Assembly (NCBI GenBank): GCA_009760855.2
Contig: WPIO01000012.1
Location: 4,608,001-4,672,000, forward strand
Origin: Cristatella mucedo
Taxonomy: Eukaryota > Bryozoa > Phylactolaemata > Cristatellidae
Direction of reading: 5' to 3'
Length of the DNA: 64,000 nucleotides
Shown in pieces: positions 21,685 to 31,879 of the stretch. A program made the position numbers and the translations under genes. Every line of letters starts with the position of its first letter. Position 1 is the first letter of the stretch. The notes under the pieces were generated by a model. That model made no database searches, was not told where the DNA came from, and was given only the letters and a program-made list of their open reading frames with translations.

Positions 21685-23487
21685 ATGCACAATCCAAAAA
21701 TGCTGATGTTGACAATAAACCATCTCCTCAACCGTTCCCAGATTAGCTCCTTACCTGATGATCTTAATGATGATCTAGCCGATCGCTTCTCTCGATTCTT
21801 TGTGCAGAAGATAGACAAGATCAGGGAATCCATCCCTGCGATGACAACCTTCCCACTAGAATGCTGTTCCTCGGTTCCTGGCTGCACCTCAATGTCTGCA
21901 TTTGAGCAGGTCACTAGTGATCTAGTCCTAAAGTTCGTATCTCAATCAAAGAAGACAACAAGTCCTCTGGACCCTATTCCCACTGTCCTGCTCCTACGTT
22001 GCATTGATCTGCTGCTGCCATGCATAACTAACATAATTAATATGTCATTAGCCTCAGGTCATGTCCCAGCACCTTTCAAAAAAACTGTAGTCAGGCCACT
22101 TCTCAAGAAAGCTACACTTGACCAAGAGAACTTGAGCAACTACTGCCCAGTTTCCCTTCTACCATTCCTATCAAAGACACTCGAACTGGTCGTGGCTGAC
22201 CAGCTGAACTCGTATATCGAAACCTCACACCTTGCTAGTAAGTTCCAGTCTTGCTTTAGAGCTAATCACTCCACAGAGTCGGCATTGCTTCGGGTATACA
22301 ACGACCTACTTAGGAATGCAGACATGGGTAGAGTGTCTCTGCTTGTTTTGCTTGATCTTTCGGCAGCTTTTGATACCACCGATCACAAAGTTCTTCTAGA
22401 GCGCCTCTCATCTCGCCTGGGCATCACTGGCACTGCTCTGCAGTAGTTTAGGTCCTATCTCAGTGGGAGACTCCAGAGTATTGACGTGAATGGACAAAGA
22501 TCATCTGAAGTACCTCTGAAATATTGAGTACCTCAGGGCTCAGTGCTAGGTCCGGTTCTTTTCACTGTTTGCACTCTCCCTCTTGCTGATGTGATTGCCA
22601 AGCACAATCTAGGCTTTCACTTCTATGCGGATGACACTCAGTTGTACCTTTGCTTTGATCCCTCCCAGCCTTCGAGCACCTCAAGTTCTCTCAACTCACT
22701 AGCTACATGCGTTGATGACATCCGCACATGGATGGAAGCAAATTTTCTAAAACTTTACGATGATAAAACTAACTTACTAGTTATGGGCAAACCCAGTGTG
22801 ATCCAGAGATGGGAAAGGCTGACCCTCAAAATTGGCTCTGCCAGCATATCTCCTGTCGAATCAGCTCGGAATCTAGGTGTCATATTCCAAAGCGACCTCT
22901 CGTTAGACGACCATATCAGCTCCACAGTCGAATCCGCCTATTTTCAGCTTCATAACATTGCTAAAATTCGGGCTTGTTTAGATAAAGATACCACGTCCAA
23001 GTTAGTTCATGCATTCGTGACATCCCGTCTCGACTTCTGCAACTCACTGCTTACTGGCCTACCAGCATGTGCGATCAGGCGATTGCAGCTTGTGCAAAAC
23101 TGTGCAGCTAGGCTTGTCTGTCGTGAGCGTCGCAGTTGCCACATTACTCCACTTCTCGCCGACGTGCACTGGCTACCAGTCAAGCAACGGATTGACTTCA
23201 AGGTTTTGTCGCTCACTTTTAGGTACCTTCATTCTATGGCTCCAGCCTATCTGTCAGATATACTACCCCATCAGGCCAAGCATCGTACCACCAGCTTTTC
23301 GGAATCCAGCAGTTTAGAAATACCTCATACAAACCTTAAATCCTTTGGAGACCGTGCATTTAGTTCATATGCTCCCAAAGCCTGGAACTCCCTCCCGACC
23401 TGCGTCAAAACATCCCCGGACCTGACCAGATTTAAAAGGAACCTAAAAACACACCTATTTAGGACAGCATTTAGTGGGTCCCTGTGA
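21685..23487 (+). pseudogene. LINE A reverse transcriptase
   Basis: The RT motifs appear in order: VSLLPFLSKTLE, FRANHSTESALL, LLDLSAAFDTTDH (motif A), VPQGSVLGP (motif B) and [10 protein letters not shown] (catalytic motif C), followed by a C-terminal region with [18 protein letters not shown] and [15 protein letters not shown] ending at a TGA. The frame is interrupted by TAG at about 22444, where the related copy at 63 kb shows a Trp codon, and by TGA at about 22525, where that copy has Gly. Catalytic residues are otherwise preserved, so inactivation is fairly recent. Confidence 0.9.
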
Positions 23488-23654
23488 TTCGTCCTTGATG
23501 TGCTTACGTGTGCTGACACTGTGCATGCTGCCACTAACCACATTTGCATGCTGACCCTGTGCATGTCACCCCTAACCATATTATTCATCTCGTTTGTTTT
23601 TCAAGCATGATTTTACTTACCATTCAATTGCATTTCACTTTACAGCAAATGTAA

Positions 23655-23705
23655 AGCGCCTAGAGAGAGATTGAGTTCTCTGAGGGCGCTTTATCAAGTG
23701 AATTA
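23655..23705 (+). other. LINE A 3' terminal hairpin
   Basis: AAAGCGCC and GGCGCTTT form a strong stem around an AGAG/CTCT-containing inner part, followed by ATCAAGTG and ATT repeats. In L2-like LINEs the RT recognises such 3' ends. The same hairpin ends the fragments near 5050, 11690, 29755, 36030, 46310, 51780, 52885 and 58980. Confidence 0.7.
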
Positions 23706-23715
23706 TTATTATTAT

Positions 23716-24880
23716 ATATGTATATATATATTTATTTATTTGTATCCCTTGGCAAATTTCAAGCTTATTCCCTGTCTAGCGGGAGTGGGCTGGCCTTTAA
23801 CTCAACCTACAGTAATAGGAGCTATACTCGGCACTGCCGGTCTGCGATGCCGAATCTCTGTAGGCCAAGGTGATTAGCTCTGTCCGTCAGGAACACGAAC
23901 AAAGAGCAAAGCTCTGCCGGCCCGTCGCTCAAGTGCCGAAAAATCCTCAAAATGAAGGGAGTAAACGGGAAAGTAAACCAGGTGACCTGCAGGTCTGAAT
24001 GAGAGATCGCTGCCGTCCGCCACCGTTAGATGGGGCATTCGTCATACGCGAACAACGGCGACCCATTGTATGAATACAATTTACGGCCCAGATTAGCAGT
24101 CTTCGCGGCTTTCCCTGACCGCGAGCGCTTGCCGGCGCTCTTTCGCATCTGCCTAGATTGCCACCGCTGACGCAGGAGACTCTGTCGCGCTCGCCGCCGC
24201 TAATGGCGATAGTTTGCCCAGAGAAAAAGCCGCTACAGCAGAGTTCATTGAAGTGTAGGTGCTATCCCCGCCCCCTTCAGGCCGTCCTCTCGCATCACCG
24301 GTAACTAATAGTCAAACCGCGCACCCAGCCGGAAACGCAGACGATGAGACCCGGATAAACCTCTCCAGCAGCTCTCAGTCATAGCGGCTATCGCTCGGGT
24401 GGTGCTTTGGCGGATCTGGCGCCGTCGTGCAGTTTGAGGAAATAACCCCGACGCACTATTAATGGCCCCTCACAAGTCACCGCCGACCGTTCCGAGCGTC
24501 GATGCAGTGCCTGAGAAGGGAAAGTGCTACCCGCAGCAGACGATATGAGAAGCAGCCGGCGGTAAACTGGGTCGCCGACGCTTGAGCCGGCCAGAAGCGG
24601 TAGCGCAGAAGTCGGTCGCTTCTAGGAACAGCTCCTTAAAACGAGGCTACGTTTTTGACGATGAGAATCGCTCTATAATTTAGCCGAGATTTTGTTTTGG
24701 CCTCTTGCAGGCCAGTACAGCCTTCTCGGTTGGGAGGAAACCGTGCGTCCGTGTAACCGGCGCCGTGCACTCCTTGGCGTAAGTTTTGCGCAGACACCTC
24801 GCGAGCGTCGGTCTGTAGTGATGGCACGCGCATTTCGTTTGCCGTTGGCCTACTGTGTGAAAAATGCGTTGGTCTGCGAG
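23716..24880. other. GC-rich stretch without recognised gene
   Basis: After a short TA/ATTT run, the sequence from about 23830 to 24880 is clearly richer in G+C than its surroundings, with CGCCGCTAATGGCG and GCCGGCGCTC type strings. I see no long frame with family motifs and no match to other repeats in the window. Confidence 0.4.
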
Positions 24881-24884
24881 AGAT

Positions 24885-25200
24885 CTGTCGTTCGAGTGTA
24901 TGCAGGCTCCTCTGATATGCCGCTAGTGAACAGCTGTTAGGAGCATCACCGAGAGGGGGAGGTGCACAGCTGTGGTCCTCCTGTGATGTGGCGTGGACCC
25001 AGGCCGGTAACCCACGGCTGAACAGATGGTGGATTCACCATCAGGGTCGGCCGGCTCACAGTTGTGGTCCTCCTAGTTGAATCATCGGGGTCGACCAGGG
25101 GAGAGTAGGAGTCGAGTAGAGTGGGAGAAGGGGCCGAAGGGAGCCGTGAGCCATTCGGCTCAGAGCTTCGTGCAATGAACTGTTGGAAATGCAAATGCGA
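24885..25200 (+). mobile_element. LTR-type repeat fragment, plus strand
   Basis: It begins TGTCGTTCGAGTGTATGC, like the other units, contains GTGATGTGGCGTGGACCCAG and GGTAACCCACGG, and reaches ATGAACTGTTGG at the AATAAACTG position. The AATAAA is mutated and the 3' end is lost. It is in opposite orientation to the copies at 7 and 8 kb. Confidence 0.65.
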
Positions 25201-25209
25201 CTGTTCAAG

Positions 25210-25904
25210 CATACTTTAAATGCACACATGCTGACCGTTTGGGGTCTTTCTATGGTTTTTAATCTGCCTCTGAGATGAGACCTAAATCGTTGCAGTGATG
25301 ATTAGGCGAGATAATCGAGATGAACGGCAGTCTGCAGTGTATGGAAAAAATTTTGCATTTGGACGCTCAACTTTGCTACCACACAGTTGAATAGCAAGAT
25401 TATTATTGTGAACGTATCAAACCTCTGAAAGCTGTCCTGTCCGACTGTCCTGCTCGTAATTATTGAAATAACGAGACGTGTAAAAAGAAATTACTTCGTA
25501 GCTTGTGACTCGGATGATTTGCTGTATTTTTATTTGCAGCGGTATGAGTTTTTCTGGAGAATGGAAATCAGTCAGCAAGCATGGCAGCAAGCATCAGCAG
25601 CAGCTTCAAAGGCAATCGACCATCTTACTCTTCTACTTGGATGATCATACAAAGCAGGCAAGCATAAATCGCATTAACTTTGGCAGTAGCCACCTTTACG
25701 GCTCTATGTTACTTGCTCGCTTTGGTCTCGTGAAGTTCTGCCATTTTGTCTCCCATAATAGCTTCAATTACAGCAGACACCTCGGTAGTGCCGGCTGGTA
25801 CAAATTGGTCTGGCCCGGCAGTTTGCATTGCTGTAGGAGAAAAATTACTGACGAGCTTTGCATTGTGCTTTGTGTGCTTTTTGCCAGCCTGCGAACAGGC
25901 TTTA
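25210..25904. other. No clear gene; weak exon-like stretch near 25543
   Basis: After the polypyrimidine-AG at 25540-25542, a short frame (RYEFFWRMEISQQAW...) stays open about 34 codons to a stop. It shows no known motif. The rest shows no recognisable feature. Confidence 0.3.
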
Positions 25905-26257
25905 TTTATATGGGGGAGTATTCCTCTATGCGGGGTGAGAAAAATAATGCTTCTAGATAGTCGACTGACTTGTGGTGAACTTCTCACAAAAGTAGGCTGC
26001 TTTTTTTATTTCAACCACAACAAAACTGGCAGCCTTTTCACAATTGTAAGCACATTTTTTTCGAAGCACCAGCCATGATACAGCTATAAAGAATGCATGA
26101 AATAAGTTGCAATTAGCCCCCCCAAAAATGATGGTGTTGTGACTGTCCATACCTCACTAGTTCGGGTAGCCGCACAACACATTTAACGTGCGAAGACCTT
26201 AGTTAGCAATGCGCCGACGATAAAAATACAGTACTTGATATTCTGTATGCAGGGCAT
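25905..26257 (+). repeat. Direct repeat copy 1 (~355 bp)
   Basis: Nearly identical to 27182-27540, differing at a handful of substitutions and homopolymer lengths. Both copies end at TATTCTGTATGCAGGGCAT. No TG...CA termini and no terminal inversion are seen, so its class is unknown. Confidence 0.9.
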
Positions 26258-26517
26258 GAAATAGCATGGTTAAGAAATGTAAGATTGAGCTCTAATTAAG
26301 TTATTTTTTATTATTTTTATAGTGTTATGTTTATATTATTTTCATTATTATTATTTATTAATTTTTTTAATTAGGCCTAATTAATCTTACGAAAGGGTTT
26401 TTGGGAGTTTTAGATTCTTTATTTTGGGTATACTTCTCAATACGTGTTAGGCACAGCTTAAATAGGTTTACCGTGAAAAGACAGTTTTTGTACTTGCTAG
26501 CCTTCTTTAAAGTTGAA

Positions 26518-26700
26518 TCCTAGCTGATTCAACAGCCTCATTTACAAAGCAGCAGAAAAGCCTTAAATGATGCTATCACTACCACTTGCAGTGGGCAGTA
26601 AAGGATCACCCTCTGCAGGTCTTGAACTCACGACCTAGATTGTGAAGAGTGAGCACCCTATCCTTAGCTAAGACCCAAGGACTTAGCAAGATCACCAACA
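26518..26700 (-). repeat. SINE1 copy, minus orientation
   Basis: The tail CCTAGCTGATTCAACAGCC, the AAAGGATCACC block and a tRNA-like head near 26640-26695 are all present. It lies between the two direct repeats. Confidence 0.65.
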
Positions 26701-27181
26701 TATTTCAATTAAGATTCGATTTCACGAGTCTCCAGCCCACTAGCCACGCTTGGTTTTGTAATTAGCCTATATAGTTTTCATTGTGAATGAATCTGTGCAC
26801 ACTGACCTCTTGTTTATGTTGTGCCATTTGAGATATTTATTGTTTTACTATGATAATACAAGCATGATGAATATCATGGGAACAATATCAGGGGAGATTG
26901 TTATTTAATTTACACACAATTGTGCATGCCAACGAGTTGCAGATAATTGTGTTATCAAGCAAACTGAAACATAATTTTGAATACTTTTGTTTTCTTTTTT
27001 AAAGGTTTTGGAATGTAAAAAAGAACAGTAAAATTGCTCGTTAGTAGGGCTGGCTCACCCTACGTTAGCGGACAATTTTCTCAGGCTCGTCTTTCAAAGT
27101 TACCTTGAAGTTTTCCCTGAGACTAGTGTAGTTGACTCCACTTATAAGAATACGCTCGGGCCGGCAAAAAAATAGGCATTC

Positions 27182-27540
27182 TTTATATGGGGGAGTATTC
27201 CTCTATGCGGGGTGAGACAAATAATGCTTCTAGGTAGTCGACTGACTTGCGGTGAACTTCTCACAAAAGTAGGCTGCTTTTTTTTTATTTCAACCACAAC
27301 AAAACTGGCAGCCTTTTCACAATTGTAAGCACAATTTTTTCGAAGCACCAGCCATGATACAGCTATAAAGAATGCATGAAATAAGTTGCAATTAGCCCCC
27401 CCCCCCCAAAATGATGGTGTTGTGACTGTCCATACCTCACTAGTTCGGGTAGCCGCACAACACATTTAACGTGCGAAGACCTTAGTTAGCAATGCGCCGA
27501 CGATAAAAATACAGTACTTGATATTCTGTATGCAGGGCAT
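27182..27540 (+). repeat. Direct repeat copy 2
   Basis: Second copy of the 355-bp repeat, starting CTTTATATGGGGGAG. High identity to 25905-26257 indicates a recent duplication or transposition. Confidence 0.9.
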
Positions 27541-27771
27541 ACGACAGCACCATATTGGGAAAGCTCAACAATAGCCTGTATATTGCGACTGATACAACAG
27601 GTGACTTCAAGACAACTGGCTAACAGGCGTACAGCAGCTCATGCTCAGCCCTAAGACCCACCGACCAGCAGACCGTTGCCTCAAGAGAGAGCTACTTTGG
27701 TCTGGACCGTGCCTTATGTAATGGCCAATCATAAGTCATGCCGTAATTTCATTTGTACACCATCATACAAA

Positions 27772-27829
27772 GCACTGCTTATAAGCATTGGCTTATAGCA
27801 GCACTGCTTATAAGCATTGGCTTATAGCA
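27772..27829 (+). repeat. Perfect 2 x 29-bp tandem repeat
   Basis: The 29-base unit GCACTGCTTATAAGCATTGG... occurs twice head to tail with no mismatch. Each unit holds the small palindrome GCTTATAAGC. Confidence 0.95.
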
Positions 27830-27834
27830 GTTAT

Positions 27835-28410
27835 CTTAATCGGCTCAGTTCTGATTCATCGGAAAAGCTAATTGGTCGGCAGAGCTCATAGTCTGTAACC
27901 TAGGTTCAGCTGTCAAGCTCATAGTCCATAACCACTGGGCTTTACAGCAGGCAAAAAACATGCAATCAGTAAACAAGCAGTGCAATGTCCGAGTAAGTTA
28001 TGCTTATTGTCTTATATGCTGTAAATATGCACGCGTGCAGAGTCCAGATCGAAAATCAATCTCAATGCCTATTTTTAGATGCAGAGTATTCTTATATCTG
28101 GATAATTATTAAATCGTCAATATGCAAAATTTATAAGAAAATTGGGGATGCAGAACTGCTATTCTACCAATACAGGTATGTGAGTTAATTTGAGGTGTAT
28201 AGATACTAGAGTACAAAGTATCGGCAATGACAACTAAAAGTGGTAGTCGAATATACAATATTCTGGCATTACAAACGTTACTGTAATCTGCTGTAATCAT
28301 AGGCAGCACACAAAGTAAGCTTACTTAACTCGCAAGAGAAGTTTCAGTACAAGCCTATTAATTTTTGAAGGCTAATACTGCCTTGATAAGCAGTATCCTA
28401 TTTTTGCTAC
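27835..28410. other. No gene recognised
   Basis: AT-rich sequence with only short frames. No repeat that I can identify. Confidence 0.4.
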
Positions 28411-28414
28411 TCAG

Positions 28415-28575
28415 GCAAATTATCGTTTGCAACTTGACATGCTAAAACGTAATGGCCAGCTAATTGAACAGCCCAATGTATATAGTGGGAAAAGAGCCAT
28501 ATCAGCTATCAAACTCATCTACTCTCGGCAATATGGGCGCCTGCATGATGAAGGAGATAGACAAGGATACAACAG
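28415..28575 (+). CDS. Candidate internal exon of an unrecognised gene
   Basis: A pyrimidine-rich acceptor (TTTTTGCTACTCAG) precedes a frame open over its full length, and a GT donor follows AACAG. The encoded segment is basic and mixed (ANYRLQLDMLKRNGQLIEQ, SGKRAISAIKLIYSRQYG) and looks protein-like, but I do not recognise a family. The other two frames hit stops within 12 codons. No neighbouring exon is identified. It could be a decayed element fragment. Confidence 0.3.
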
Positions 28576-28889
28576 GTACTGGTGCTTCAGCTGTCACTGA
28601 CTTGCTACAACTATTGCCCCAAGGATGGAGCAACCTTCCTTGACCACCTAATCATGGGCATAGCCAGGGTTATGCCAACTATGGTTTTGACCTTGTTTGC
28701 TTTTTTCATTCAATGCAAATCATAGGAGGGACTGAGGTGACTTTGCTGCCTGACCAATCCCTTTGTATAGTTCGAGGAGGCATCCTGCTCCTGTGGATCT
28801 CTCCCTGATGCTTCCTAGAAGAATTAAATCTCTGTATATGTACTTCAAATATCCTGGCATGGAAGCATGTCAGCTGATTACTGATAGCA

Positions 28890-29800
28890 TGCACAGTGAG
28901 TATTGATGTGAACAAATTTCATCCCAGGAACCACTTAAGTATGGGGCACCTCTTGGCATTGTTCCTGATCCCGGTCTTTTCACTGTTTAAACACGCCCTC
29001 TCGTAGATGTGTTGCTAAGCACAATCTAGGCTTTCACTTCTATGCCGGTGACACTCAGTTGAACCTTTGCTTTGATCCCTCCTAGCTCTCCAGTACGTCG
29101 AATTCTTTCAACTTGCTTGCTGAATGTATTGATGACATCTGCACATGGATGGAAACAAATGGTTTTAAATTGAACGATGATAAAACTAACTTACTAGTTA
29201 TGGGAAAACTAAGCATGATTGAGAAGTTGTAATGCTTAAAATTGGCTCTGCCAGCATGTCTCTTGTTGAATCTGCACGAAATGTAGAAATGATGTTCCAA
29301 AGTGACCTTTCATTAGACGACCACATGAGCTCCACAGTCAATTGTGCCTACTTTCAGCTACTTAACATTGCTAAAATTTGGGCTTGTTTAGACAAGGATT
29401 ATCACATGTAAATTGGTCCATGCATTTGTGACATCATGTCTTGACTTATGTTACTCACTGCCTGCTGGTTTACTGGCCTGTGCACTCATTTGCTTACAGC
29501 TAGTGCAAAACTCTGCAGTTGGGCTTGTCTGTCGTAAGCATCGAAGTGTATCTCTCATGTATGACAGCATTTATTTAGTGAGTCACTGTGATTAGTCCTG
29601 TATGTGCTTATGTGTTTTGACACTGTTCATGCTGCCACTAACCATACTTCCATGTTGACCCTGTGCAGTCACCTCTAACCTTGTTATTATGGTTGTTTAT
29701 TGAGTATCCTTCCTTGAACCAGTTGATCGTGCTTCCTTTGCAGCAAATGTAAAGTGCCTAGAAAGAGATTGAGTTCTTTGAGGTGTTATATCAAATGTAT
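28890..29800 (+). mobile_element. LINE A copy, degraded, plus strand
   Basis: It runs from the region before the YADD motif (TCTATGCCGGTGACACTCAG, with Ala-Asp mutated to Ala-Gly) through DKTNLL.MGK and into CRKHRS, then jumps to the end of the coding region and the 3' UTR. It closes with the terminal hairpin at about 29755-29790. An internal deletion joins the CRERRS position to the FSGSL end. It has multiple stops. Confidence 0.85.
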
Positions 29801-30026
29801 TACTAGTAATGTCAGCATGCAGAAGCTTATTAAGGGCAACGCATCAAAACAAGGAAATGCTGCTAGGAACAGGTTGGGTTGTAGCTTTTCTTTTTACGTA
29901 CCATCTATGAGAACCGTGATTGTGGAGTCTAAAGTGCTAGTTGTCCACTTGTACTGACTTTTTGGGTGGCAGTGATCAGGCATTGGGCATATAGTCCATA
30001 CTTCGAACCTGCTTCGATTAGACATC

Positions 30027-30339
30027 TCATTGCTGGAGGGCCATCGGACGAATTCCTTTATCGATCGAAGCTGATACTTTGGGTTTTGTGGAGGTGCCGA
30101 ACCAAATGTGTCCACTGATGCCCTGCTCTTGAGTTGACTTTTGGCCGAAACAGAGTGCAGTCCCATCTGAAATGAGATTTAAGTAGTGAGATGAAAGTGC
30201 AAGAGAATGAAGTGGTGTACATGAGCAGGCTTGCAGTACTCGTACCGGATGCCAGTCGTTTGCAACCGTTCATGGCTCTGTGAGTAATCTCTGTAGACGA
30301 CCAGGAGCTCCCTGACATAACATAATCATCTGCCATCTG
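30027..30339 (-). CDS. Possible two-exon 3' end of an unrecognised gene
   Basis: On the minus strand, an exon from about 30339 to 30246 (MADDYVMSGSSWSSTEITHR...) ends in a GT donor with phase 1. After a 79-base intron, an exon at 30166-30027 begins behind CATTTCAG, continues the frame (DGTALCFGQKSTQEQ...) and ends at a TGA. Phase matching and composition are the only support. An alternative 90-codon frame overlaps the second exon, and no family is recognised. Confidence 0.22.
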
Positions 30340-30444
30340 CTGACACAATAATCCATTAGCACCTGGTGAAAGCCATGTTGTGGCTGGCAGGCTGTTTAGT
30401 TCTTCTGCTAGTATGGCTATACATAGTACATTGAGATTAGCCGA

Positions 30445-30575
30445 TCAAAGCCTCATTTATATAGCTACTGAAGAGGCTAAACCCAGCTCACAGTGGGCAA
30501 TAAAGGACTGTCGCCTGAAGGCATAGAACCCATGGCCTGGGGGGGGGTCAAGTGCGATCACCTTTCCCTGTAGAC
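30445..30575 (-). repeat. SINE1 copy, degraded
   Basis: It holds CCTCATTTATATAGC, CAGTGGGCAATAAAGGAC and a tRNA-like part with a G-run (30541-30549), in minus orientation. Confidence 0.55.
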
Positions 30576-30599
30576 TGACTGGGAAGCTATGCAGAGGCC

Positions 30600-31715
30600 C
30601 AGAGGATTGGCAGTGGAAGTATGGGTCAGGGATGGGAGGTGGGAGGAGGGACCGTGGAAGATGTGGGTATGTAGGCGCTGGATACGTTAAAGTTAGGTTT
30701 GCACGGTCTATTCTTTCGTGGGCCTGTGTGTTCGTGCTCCTATCCACATTTGTGAGAAGTTCAACAATAGTAGTTTGTGAATCCTGGATTTTCTGGGGCT
30801 GCCAATGCTCAATGCAGCCATGTGCCCATCAAGCACCGGTGAAGTTTGGCAGTTTCATCTGCAGCTTACTGATCACGTGAAACTTTCGGGCGATACTCAC
30901 TATTACTTGGTGCCTCAGGAGCCGGTTCCTATGCTTGGCTTGCAGAGCAGAATCTATTGCCATAACAAGTATGCCTGAGTAATATCATCACCTCTTTTTT
31001 TCGAAGAAATTGTGAAAGCTGAGAGTCCTTGTCGGCATGATTGGTCTTGTTTGGTATGGCTTGGACAAGGTCCTCGCTCAGCTTCGGCTATTTCGGCTCA
31101 GCTTCAGTGGCTTCGGCTATTTCCCTTTCCAGATAACACCACCTCAAGTCGTGGTCATATGGACACCGAATACAGGAGCTGACTGAGAAGAAACTGACGG
31201 TGGTAACTACCCTCCTCAGCCACCTCTTGTACTTCTTAGCTGCAACTCTGTCTCACTTGGACGGTGGTGTGCTGCACCGTTCACCCGCACAGGTCGTTCT
31301 GCACAGAACCAATGCTGCAGTGCTTGTTTTGCACGCAAGTATAAAAATTTACTGCAGTGCATCTCATTATCTGGTCCAGAAGTATGGAGAAGCCACTGGA
31401 TCGTGTGAAGGGGTCCTTAGCACTAGAGCAAAGCTTCTTCACGGCTGCTTTGGGAAAACCAACTTGGCTGCAATCCACCTCCATGTCTAATGGACTCGGT
31501 TATGAAATCTTTCTTTTAGAGATTTGCTTGCTTTCACCTTGCTTGAAATAATTATTGTTTAGCAAGCCTAAAAACAGCAGCCCTTTTGCAACCCACTGAG
31601 TAGAAATGACTCATGGCTTGAGCTGCCCTTGCCACGAGTCGAGCTGCTACTGTCGATTGTATCATGCAACTGTGCGAAAGCCATCTTCACCTTACCAGAT
31701 GATATCGATTAGCTG
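30600..31715. other. No gene recognised
   Basis: Several overlapping frames of 60-96 codons occur on both strands, without motifs or consistent splice structure. A short GCTTCGGCTATTT repeat lies near 31083-31125. Confidence 0.4.
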
Positions 31716-31719
31716 TTTT

Positions 31720-31875
31720 AGTATAGTCATCTATATAGCGACAGAAGAGTCTTCACGGGTATCACCACTACTTGCATTGGTCAATAAAATATCGCCCACT
31801 TTAGGACTCGATCCCACGAACTGGGATGTGAAGAACGAGCACCTTATCCCTAGGCCAAGATCCTGGGACCTACTG
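31720..31875 (-). repeat. SINE1 copy, minus orientation
   Basis: Tail TCTATATAGCGACAGAAGAG, body CAATAAAATATCGCCCAC, then a B-box-like GGACTCGATCCC and a tRNA-like head with AGCACCTTATCCCTAGGCCAAG. Confidence 0.65.
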
Positions 31876-31879
31876 GGTT

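Larger units (their letters stand above)
19640..23715 (+). mobile_element. Nearly full-length LINE A (L2/CR1-type), dead
   Basis: The element has a 5' region with tandem repeats, one long frame with an N-terminal basic segment, AP endonuclease and reverse transcriptase, a 3' UTR, and a terminal hairpin followed by ATT repeats. No separate ORF1 is visible. It is inactivated by a frameshift near a poly-C run (21486-21500), in-frame stops near 21587, 22444 and 22525, and other changes. It was probably the master type for the many fragments in this window. The exact 5' boundary is uncertain, between about 19625 and 19690. Confidence 0.85.

Noticed and set aside
25905-27540. Direct repeats as LTRs of a retrotransposon.
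   Set aside because: No TG...CA ends, no polypurine tract, and no primer site or coding sequence between them.
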